Position numbers and translations under genes: made by a program | Notes under the pieces: model-generated | Seen by the model: only the letters and a program-made list of their open reading frames with translations | Told to the model about the DNA's origin: nothing | Database searches by the model: none | Shown here: positions 1-5,521 of the stretch, in pieces | Layout of the letters: every line of letters starts with the position of its first letter | Numbering within the stretch: the stretch's first letter is position 1 | Source: an uncultured Sphingobium sp. | GTDB lineage: Bacteria; Pseudomonadota; Alphaproteobacteria; Sphingomonadales; Sphingomonadaceae | Assembly: GCA_913773715.1 (NCBI GenBank) | Contig: CAJYHD010000589.1 | Location: 1 to 6,172, forward strand | Reading direction: 5' to 3' | Length of the DNA stretch: 6,172 bases

Positions 1-44
1 CCCGTTCGCCGCGCCCACCGCCCGGCTGGCCGTCGGCGAACGGG
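1..44. repeat. Perfect 11-bp inverted repeat at the left edge
   Basis: Bases 1-11 (CCCGTTCGCCG) are the exact reverse complement of bases 34-44 (CGGCGAACGGG), separated by a 22-base loop. The right arm encodes the Ala-Asn-Gly of the Ogt NG-R-NP motif and covers the point where the reading frame appears to shift. The arm may extend further left, outside the window. No T-run follows it, and it lies inside a coding region, so it does not look like a terminator. Confidence 0.7.
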
Positions 45-218
45 CGTAACCCGCTGTCGATCATCGCGCCCTGTCATCGTGTCGTCGGTGGGAATGGCGC
101 GCTGACGGGCTTTGCTGGCGGGATCGAAACGAAGCGCTGGCTGATCGATTTTGAACGGGGCGGCGGGTCGGCCAATGTCACGGCGCTGGCCCTTCCCGTG
201 CAGGCGAGCCTCTTCTAG
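1..218 (+). CDS. ogt: Methylated-DNA--protein-cysteine methyltransferase (Ogt/MGMT), 3' end only, apparently frameshifted
   Basis: This is the C-terminal part of a suicide DNA-repair protein that moves alkyl groups from O6-alkylguanine to its own active-site cysteine. From about base 36 to the TAG at 216-218, the frame starting at base 3 reads [20 protein letters not shown], followed by a [17 protein letters not shown] stretch. This contains the family's NG-R-NP element, the PCHRV active site with the acceptor Cys, and the following Gly-rich GFAGG segment with its K/R-W-L helix. The gene begins before the window. The first 12 codons match the family (PTARLAVG, compare the usual PTAxRAVG) only in the frame starting at base 2, which reaches TAA at 47-49. 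The reading frame therefore seems to change near bases 37-41. The active site is intact, so this could be a sequencing error, a recent indel or a pseudogene. It lies 26 bases upstream of the dehydratase gene on the same strand and may be cotranscribed with it. Family assignment is firm; the broken state is inferred from few residues. Confidence 0.8.
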   Translation, partial: RSPRPPPGWPSANGRNPLSIIAPCHRVVGGNGALTGFAGGIETKRWLIDFERGGGSANVTALALPVQASLF

Positions 219-244
219 TCGTCGCTGCGACAGGGAGACACACC

Positions 245-1231
245 ATGACGCAAGCCGGTTTCGCAATCCGCTATGACGATGTGGTGGACGCCGCGCGCGC
301 GATCGCGCCTGCTGCGGTTCGGACGCCGCTGATCGAAAATGCGGCGCTGAACGATCGGTGCGGGCGACGCGTGCTGCTGAAGTTCGAGGGGGCGCAGCAT
401 ACCGGGTCGTTCAAGTTTCGGGGCGCCTATAATCGTCTGGCGCGGCTGGATGCGGCGCAGCGCACGGCGGGCGTCGTCGCCTGGTCGTCGGGAAATCATG
501 CGCAGGGCGTGGCGGCGGCGGCGCGACTGCTGGACATGCCTGCGACGATCGTGATGCCTGCGGACGCGCCTGCCATCAAGCTCGCCAATACCCGCGCGTT
601 GGGGGCGGAGGTCGTGACCTATGACCGGCAGCGCGAGAGTCGGGAGGAAATTGCGACGGCTCTGGCGAGCGGACGTGGGGCGGTTTTGGTGCCGTCCTAC
701 GACGATCCTTTCATCATCGCGGGTCAGGGGACGGCCGGGCTGGAGATACTGGATCAGGCTGCGGACTTGTGCGCGTCCGTTTCGCAAATCCTCGTCTGTT
801 GCGGTGGCGGCGGGTTGACGGCGGGGATCGCTACGGCGGCGGCGGGACGAACGTCAGGTGCGCAGGTCTTCACCGTGGAACCGGAAGCCTTCGACGATAC
901 CGCGCGGTCGCTTGTCATCGGTGAGCGTCAGGCGGTGGCGGCTGGAGCCACCAGCATCTGTGACGCGCTGATGGCGCCGATGCCGGGGGAACTGACCTTC
1001 CCGATCAATCGGGCGCTGGTGGCGGGCGGGTTGACCGTGAGCGAGGCGCAGGTGCGCGATGCAATGCGCTTTGCCTTCACGACGCTCAAGCTGGTGGTGG
1101 AGCCGGGCGGCGCGGTCGCATTGGCGGCGGTATTGAAAGGTAAGGCACCGCCTTGTGAGGGCGCGACGGCGGTGGTGCTGTCCGGCAGTAACGTCGATCC
1201 GGCACTCTACGCCGAAATATTGGCGGGCTGA
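245..1231 (+). CDS. Threonine/serine dehydratase or serine racemase-like PLP enzyme (fold type II)
   Basis: A cytoplasmic PLP enzyme of 328 residues, probably removing the amino group from L-threonine or L-serine to give a 2-oxo acid and ammonia; racemase or hydroxyaspartate dehydratase activity is possible. Visible motifs in order: GSFKFRGA with Schiff-base Lys57; SSGNHAQG (81-88), which cradles the substrate carboxylate; the Gly-rich phosphate loop CCGGGGL (185-191); VEPEAFDD (211-218), matching the divalent-metal site of serine racemases with Glu212 and Asp218 as likely ligands; EPGGA (286-290); and SGSNVD (313-318), whose Ser313 should contact the PLP ring nitrogen. There is no C-terminal ACT-type regulatory domain, unlike biosynthetic IlvA (about 500 residues), so feedback control by isoleucine is not expected. 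The ATG at 245 is preceded by AGGGAG at 232-237 with good spacing. The gene follows ogt closely and runs head-on into the minus-strand block. The family is certain; the exact substrate is not. Confidence 0.93.
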   Translation: MTQAGFAIRYDDVVDAARAIAPAAVRTPLIENAALNDRCGRRVLLKFEGAQHTGSFKFRGAYNRLARLDAAQRTAGVVAWSSGNHAQGVAAAARLLDMPATIVMPADAPAIKLANTRALGAEVVTYDRQRESREEIATALASGRGAVLVPSYDDPFIIAGQGTAGLEILDQAADLCASVSQILVCCGGGGLTAGIATAAAGRTSGAQVFTVEPEAFDDTARSLVIGERQAVAAGATSICDALMAPMPGELTFPINRALVAGGLTVSEAQVRDAMRFAFTTLKLVVEPGGAVALAAVLKGKAPPCEGATAVVLSGSNVDPALYAEILAG

Positions 1232-1987
1232 TCAGACGCGGCGGGCGATCGCGCCTGCCGCCCAGCCCATGCCGACGGCCAGTGCGATGGCGACAAGGCC
1301 GTAGAGGAAGGACCAACGTTCCGCCGCGATCGCCATGAAGCGTTCGAAGCCGGACTTCTGCACCGTGATGTCGCGCACCGCGGCGGCGACGACGCGGCCA
1401 TTTTGCACCAGAAACGTCTCTGCGGTATAATCGCCGACGATGACGCGCGCCGATAACGGCAGGCGCGCGCGATAGAGGACGCCGTCGCTGATCTCCACCG
1501 TGCCGGGACGTTCGACGAAGAGGCCGGATTTTTCGCGCAGATCGACCAGGCCTCGCTGGAACCGGTCCAGCTCCGCGCTTTCGTTGAGCGAGGAGGGCGA
1601 CAGTTGCAGCTTGTCCACGCCCAGTTCGTATATGGCGGCGGTGCGGTCGTCCACGATCTTGTCGATCGGGCGGGAGGACGCCATCGCGTAGAAGCTGGGG
1701 GCCGAGCGGAAGCGCGCTTCGTCGGCATTGACCCAGATGCCCGCGACCTTCTGCTTTTCGCGCATGGTGATCGACTGTTCGGGGCCTTTCAGCACGACAA
1801 CGATGTCGGCGGGCTTTATCGGGCGTCGCCCGTCGGGATAGACGATCGCACCGAACAGCAGCAGGTCCGCGCCGGTGAAGCTGTACTGGATTTCGACGTC
1901 GCGCTGGGACACGTCGGGGACGAGGCGCGGCTCGTCGGCCGCCATCAGCAGCGGGACGGCAGCGATCAGCCACCTGCGCCAAGTCAT
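1232..1987 (-). CDS. TIGR02186 family protein: secreted domain with one C-terminal membrane anchor
   Basis: A 251-residue protein matching the alphaproteobacterial TIGR02186 (Alph_Pro_TM) family of unknown function. The N-terminus (MTWRRWLIAAVPLLMAADEP) looks like a Sec signal peptide cleaved near residues 16-17. Residues 20-210 form a soluble, beta-rich-looking domain with no recognisable catalytic motif and no cysteine. A single hydrophobic segment at about 225-246 is followed by the basic tail ARRV. The predicted topology is a periplasmic domain held by a C-terminal inner-membrane helix. The start codon shares one base with the stop of the upstream TSUP transporter gene (TGATG), so translation is probably coupled and the products may form a complex. 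The stop codon directly abuts that of the converging dehydratase gene. The family match is from memory of conserved features such as the FERFMAI...ERWSFLYGL region before the anchor. An accessory or sensory role for the transporter is inference only. Confidence 0.85.
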   Translation of the reverse strand: MTWRRWLIAAVPLLMAADEPRLVPDVSQRDVEIQYSFTGADLLLFGAIVYPDGRRPIKPADIVVVLKGPEQSITMREKQKVAGIWVNADEARFRSAPSFYAMASSRPIDKIVDDRTAAIYELGVDKLQLSPSSLNESAELDRFQRGLVDLREKSGLFVERPGTVEISDGVLYRARLPLSARVIVGDYTAETFLVQNGRVVAAAVRDITVQKSGFERFMAIAAERWSFLYGLVAIALAVGMGWAAGAIARRV

Positions 1988-2901
1988 CAGCGCACCTCAA
2001 TCGTGAAGATAGCGTCGGGGCGCCAGCCAAGGCCGAGCGCCATCCGCCCCGCGACCAGCAGCACGATGAAGGCGAGTAGCACGCGCAGATATTCCGGGCG
2101 GATCGTCATCGACAGTCGCGTGCCGATCTGCGCGCCGGTGACGCTGCCGATCAGCAGCAGCATGGCGAGGACGAGGTCGACCGCCTTCGTCGTCATCGCG
2201 TGCATCATCGTCGTGGCGGCGGTGACGAACAGAATCTGGAACAGCGACGTGCCGACCACCGACTGGGTCGACATGCCGAGCAGATAGAGCATGGCGGGGA
2301 CGAGGATGAAGCCGCCGCCGACGCCCAGCAACATGGTGAGGATGCCCGTCGCCATGCCGAGCAGCAGCGGCGCAAGCGGCGAGATATAGAGGCCCGAGCG
2401 ATAGAAGCGCCAGCGCATGGGGAGCGCTGCGACGAGCGGGTGGTGGCGGCGTTGCTTGGCCGTGGCCTTCCTGCCCGTCTTGAGCGCGATCAGCGACTGG
2501 ATCGATTCCTTCGCCATCAGCCCGCCTATGCCGCCCAGCATCAGCACGTAAAGAATGCCGATGACGGTATCGATCTGGCCCAGATGCTGGAGCAGGCGAA
2601 AGATTAGAACGCCAAGGCCCGCGCCGACGATGCCGCCTGCGATGAGGACGCCGCCCATGCGGAAATCGACCGTGCCGCGCTGCATGTGCGTCATGACGCC
2701 GGATACGCTGGCACCCGTGACCTGACTGGCGGCGGAGGCTGCTGCGACGGTGGGCGGAATGCCGTAGAAGATGAGCAAAGGCGTCGTCAGAAAGCCACCG
2801 CCGACGCCGAACATGCCGGAAAGCAGGCCGACCACGCCGCCCAGCGCCACGATCACCAGCGCGTTCACCGACAGATTGGCGATGGGCAGATAGAGGTCCA
2901 T
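1987..2901 (-). CDS. TauE/SafE (TSUP) family sulfite/sulfur-compound exporter-type permease
   Basis: A 304-residue inner-membrane protein with about eight hydrophobic segments. The two halves each begin with a similar signature, FGVGGGFLTTP (31-41) and LGVGGGFILVPAM (192-204), the internal duplication typical of TSUP transporters. A basic, polar loop at about 141-170 (KTGRKATAKQRRHH) separates the halves and is probably cytoplasmic. Family members move sulfite, sulfoacetate, taurine-related or other small organic anions; the substrate here cannot be read from sequence. The ATG at 2899-2901 has only a weak purine-rich ribosome site (GAAAG). The gene lies 61 bases after the NfrA-like gene and overlaps the TIGR02186 gene by one base, so at least these two are co-translated. 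A nearby TIGR02186 gene is a recurring arrangement in Alphaproteobacteria, as far as I recall. No sulfur-oxidation or taurine genes are visible in the window to narrow the substrate. Confidence 0.92.
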   Translation of the reverse strand: MDLYLPIANLSVNALVIVALGGVVGLLSGMFGVGGGFLTTPLLIFYGIPPTVAAASAASQVTGASVSGVMTHMQRGTVDFRMGGVLIAGGIVGAGLGVLIFRLLQHLGQIDTVIGILYVLMLGGIGGLMAKESIQSLIALKTGRKATAKQRRHHPLVAALPMRWRFYRSGLYISPLAPLLLGMATGILTMLLGVGGGFILVPAMLYLLGMSTQSVVGTSLFQILFVTAATTMMHAMTTKAVDLVLAMLLLIGSVTGAQIGTRLSMTIRPEYLRVLLAFIVLLVAGRMALGLGWRPDAIFTIEVR

Positions 2902-2962
2902 GCACTTTCGGGCGTAAAGCCAAACAGCGGGGATAGAAAGATGCGCCGCGAAATAATCCGCG

Positions 2963-4003
2963 TCAGAAATCGGCGGCGAGGGTGAGGGCGAGGCCAGAGG
3001 AGGGAGCGGCCCGGCCAGCGATCCGTTCCCGCCATTCGAGCGAGAGCCGCGCGGTCGTGGCGGGGAGGGGCAGTCTGACCTGCGCTTCCGGGCCGATATC
3101 GATGCGATGAACGCCGGGTTGCGCGCCGCCTGATAGCGATGCGCCGAATTTCAATGGGCTTTTCGAGACAGGGGCAAGGAGGGAGAATTTGCCGTCCACG
3201 AAGGCATCGCGCTGGCGGGTGCCGACGATGCCCGCCTGCGCATAGCCTGAGGCCTCCATGTCGCCGAAGACAGGCGTCGGGCCAAAGCCGCCCGCGACAT
3301 AGGCGGCAGTGGCGTTGCGCCCGCCATCGCCCAGCGCGGCGCGGCGCTCGATCGCTACGGTGACGGGCAGATTGCGGTCGGGTTGAAGTGCGATGCCGAG
3401 GGCGGCTTCCGGCGCGGCGGGGCGCTGGAGTGCCGTCGTCGCGCGCGCATAGGCGGCGAGGCGGGATGATCCGGGCGCAGCGATCTCACGGTCGATGCGG
3501 ATGCCCGCTTGCGAGCCGCCGAGCCGCCCAAGTCTTGCGATGTCGGTGCCCGATCCATCCGGTCGCCAGAGTATCCATGCACTTGCGCGCCAGCGGTCGG
3601 GTGCTTGTCGTTGGGAAGCAGGGGGTGGGAGCGGGGTAGGCTGGACCGGGCCAATTGCCATGCCGTCTCCGGGTGGATCGTCTTCCAAAGCTTCGCCATG
3701 GCGGCGGGGCGCAAAGCTGTTAGACTCATGCACAAAAGATGTGAGGTCTAGGGGGGCGTCGAACGCCTGCGATGCGGATCGAGCAACGCTTCGATATGCC
3801 AAGTTGCGGAGTGATTTTTGCTCCGGTGCCGATATTTTGAGCGGAGCGGCTACGGCGGGCGCAATGCCCGCGATTGCCAGCGCGGGCGGCGTTTCGGGAG
3901 TGGCCTCTACCGCCCAAGGTTGGCTGGCGAGGCGGATGGCGACCCAGCCGATGGCGAGCATGGCGAAGAAACGCAGCGGCCGCCCGCCGGGTTCTTTCCT
4001 CAC
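2963..4003 (-). CDS. NfrA C-terminal-domain-like outer-membrane protein, short form
   Basis: A 346-residue exported protein. The basic start is followed by a hydrophobic stretch (about 12-27) and a possible cleavage site after AVEA (31-34), consistent with a signal peptide. Residues 35-135 are Ala/Pro-rich and probably flexible (LPPPAS at 125-130). Residues 138-346 look like a beta-barrel or beta-rich domain with alternating polar and apolar residues, an LGGSQAG motif at 161-167, a GYAQAGIVG strand, GGAQPG at 292-297, and a C-terminal phenylalanine (LAADF) as in Bam-assembled outer-membrane proteins. It resembles the C-terminal domain of the phage N4 adsorption protein NfrA but lacks that protein's long TPR region (E. 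coli NfrA is nearly 1,000 residues). The start is GTG at 4003-4001, overlapping the upstream glycosyltransferase stop as GTGA, which favours it over the internal Met15. Likely role: outer-membrane partner for glycan made by the NfrB-like enzyme. Homology is judged by eye. Confidence 0.65.
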   Translation of the reverse strand: MRKEPGGRPLRFFAMLAIGWVAIRLASQPWAVEATPETPPALAIAGIAPAVAAPLKISAPEQKSLRNLAYRSVARSASQAFDAPLDLTSFVHESNSFAPRRHGEALEDDPPGDGMAIGPVQPTPLPPPASQRQAPDRWRASAWILWRPDGSGTDIARLGRLGGSQAGIRIDREIAAPGSSRLAAYARATTALQRPAAPEAALGIALQPDRNLPVTVAIERRAALGDGGRNATAAYVAGGFGPTPVFGDMEASGYAQAGIVGTRQRDAFVDGKFSLLAPVSKSPLKFGASLSGGAQPGVHRIDIGPEAQVRLPLPATTARLSLEWRERIAGRAAPSSGLALTLAADF

Positions 4004-5463
4004 GGTGCACTCGACAGATCGGGGAAGCGGTGCTGCGTCTTATCCCACGCGAGCGGATTGCCGAGCAGCGACCGGATATAGAGCAGCATGGCACGCCGCG
4101 CGGCGAAGATTGCGATATAGTTGGCGATGAATGTTCGGGGGATCGAGGCAAGCCCCTGCTTCCAGCCATAGCAGCGTCCGACGAACAGCGCGCGAACGAA
4201 AGCGCGCCACAGCATCAGGAAGGATGTGAGCGCCATCAGCGCGCGCAACTCGGGCGACAGCGGCGTCAACGTAACCGCGCCGAACAGTTCGAGACCGACG
4301 AGGATGACCCAGAGCAGCATCGCGAGATAGGCCATGGTGAGAACGAAGGCGGCAAGCGCCGAGCGCCGGTCGCGGATGCGCATCCACCATTCGGCCGGAC
4401 CGCCGCGCCAGCCGAGGCGATCCCATCCGGCGAGCGAGATGCCGACGATCCAGCGCGCTTTCTGGCGCACGGCGGCGTCGATGCTGTCGGGAAAATATTC
4501 GCGCGTGGCGACCATCTCTCCGTGCGCATCGCGCATCCGCACGAAAACGCCGCGACCGCCCATGTCGCGAATGCGCAGGCCCGCTTCGTAATCTTCGGTG
4601 AGGGACGTGGGGTCGAACGGCCCCTGATCCGGCGAGGGCGCCAAGCGGGCGAGAGCCGAGCGCTCAAAGGCGCAGGCGACGCCAGCGGAGGGAACCGATG
4701 CGCCAAGCGCTTCCCGCACGGTCAGCAATTTTGAGTGGCTCTCTGCGAACTCGTCGCCATAATGATTGGCAACCGCGCGGGAGAGCCAGTCGCCTTGGCT
4801 GAGCAGCGGCAGAACCGGAAGCTGGACCATGGCGAACCGGTCGATCATGAAGTCGAACAGTCGGATTTCATCGGCATGGACGACGTCTTCGGCATCGTGC
4901 AGCATGATCGCCTTGTAGGCGATGCCGCTTGCCCGCTCGTCCACCAGCATCGCGCGCCAGATGCCGTTGAGGCAATCCGCCTTCGTGGTCGGGCCGGGGC
5001 GATCGTTGATGCTGATGAGGATGCGGGATTCATCCAGCGCCACGTCGGCCACGGCGGCGATCGTGTCGGGATCGTTGGGATAGACGCCGACGATGATGCG
5101 ATAATCGGTATGGCCCCAGTGCGTCAGGGCATGGTGCAGCATCTGCCCAATCACCTCCGCTTCCTGCCAAGCGGGGACGAAAATGGCGAGCCGTCCCGGC
5201 GCGATCGAAGGCGGCAGTGTCGCGGTCGTCATGCGGTCGTAGCGGCGATAGATGAACAGGTCGCGCCATGCCTTCCGCGCGAAGAACAGCAGGTCCATGA
5301 CGAGATCGTCGAGGCCGCCGATAGCGAGGCCCACGACCGCGAACAGCAAAATCTCATGATGGATGACCACCAACCAGGCGGCCGCCACGTCTCCCACGTT
5401 CTTGACCCCCCGTATCAAGCCCGTCAAAGACCATGGCATGGCCGCATGTCGGCTCCAAGCCAT
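4000..5463 (-). CDS. nfrB: NfrB-like family 2 glycosyltransferase, membrane-bound, without C-terminal MshEN domain
   Basis: An inner-membrane processive-type GT2 enzyme that probably builds and passes on a secreted polysaccharide from a nucleotide sugar. Order of features: an N-terminal membrane helix (about 28-50); the start of the GT-A fold at FVPAWQEAEVIG (95-106); YPNDPDT (128-134); HDAED (189-193), the metal/nucleotide-sugar aspartates; TED (289-291), with the probable catalytic base Asp291; QKARW (334-338), the QxxRW motif of processive synthases; then hydrophobic helices at about 368-395, 406-428 and 444-462. It ends in GNPLAWDKTQHRFP (468-481), which matches the W-D-K-T-x-H-x-FP region I know from NfrB. 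E. coli NfrB continues for roughly 250 more residues containing a c-di-GMP-binding MshEN domain; none is present here. The start at 5463 has AGGA touching the ATG, a poor spacing. A GTG at 5397 preceded by GGGGGT seven bases upstream is a credible alternative. The gene overlaps the next one by four bases and is divergent from nhaA. Confidence 0.85.
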   Translation of the reverse strand: MAWSRHAAMPWSLTGLIRGVKNVGDVAAAWLVVIHHEILLFAVVGLAIGGLDDLVMDLLFFARKAWRDLFIYRRYDRMTTATLPPSIAPGRLAIFVPAWQEAEVIGQMLHHALTHWGHTDYRIIVGVYPNDPDTIAAVADVALDESRILISINDRPGPTTKADCLNGIWRAMLVDERASGIAYKAIMLHDAEDVVHADEIRLFDFMIDRFAMVQLPVLPLLSQGDWLSRAVANHYGDEFAESHSKLLTVREALGASVPSAGVACAFERSALARLAPSPDQGPFDPTSLTEDYEAGLRIRDMGGRGVFVRMRDAHGEMVATREYFPDSIDAAVRQKARWIVGISLAGWDRLGWRGGPAEWWMRIRDRRSALAAFVLTMAYLAMLLWVILVGLELFGAVTLTPLSPELRALMALTSFLMLWRAFVRALFVGRCYGWKQGLASIPRTFIANYIAIFAARRAMLLYIRSLLGNPLAWDKTQHRFPDLSSAP

Positions 5464-5469
5464 TCCTGA

Positions 5470-5500
5470 AGCATAACGCGATTTTGTCGCGGGCTTTCAA
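5470..5500 (-). promoter_or_regulatory. Weak candidate promoter for the nfrB-nfrA-like operon
   Basis: On the minus strand, TTGAAA (5500-5495) resembles a -35 box and TATGCT (5475-5470) resembles a -10 box, but the 19-base spacer is longer than usual. Transcription would then begin within a few bases of the ATG at 5463. That would make the message nearly leaderless, or point to the internal GTG at 5397 as the true start. The 58-base spacer 5464-5521 must serve both divergent genes. I found no matching boxes for nhaA and no clear operator palindrome. Confidence 0.22.
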
Positions 5501-5521
5501 GACATAAGGATCGCCACCGCC

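Noticed and set aside
300..1262. The shared string GATCGCGCCTGC near 301 and near 1248
   Set aside because: A 12-base match of common GC-rich codons in two unrelated genes. It is best explained by chance and codon bias, not by a functional repeat.
1086..2030. A 314-codon minus-strand open frame across the dehydratase 3' end and the TIGR02186 gene
   Set aside because: Arg/Pro-rich composition, and it spans two better-supported genes in other frames.
1997..2923. A 308-codon minus-strand open frame overlapping the TSUP gene
   Set aside because: It is Arg/His/Ala-rich with no hydrophobic pattern or family motif, while the overlapping frame encodes a clear TSUP protein with two GVGGGF signatures. 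It is a by-product of high GC content.
2902..2962. Possible terminator or promoter in the 61-base gap between the NfrA-like and TSUP genes
   Set aside because: CGCG-8-CGCG (minus-strand reading) gives only a 4-bp stem without a T-run, and no convincing -35/-10 pair is visible. The two gene pairs could be one operon or two; the sequence does not decide.
3874..4734. A 286-codon plus-strand open frame antisense to the glycosyltransferase and NfrA-like genes
   Set aside because: Low-complexity charged composition and no motif. The antisense genes have clear GT2 motifs and overlapping coupled starts and stops.
4735..5469. A 244-codon plus-strand open frame antisense to the first half of nfrB
   Set aside because: Asp/His/Arg/Gln-rich antisense shadow, with no recognisable domain.
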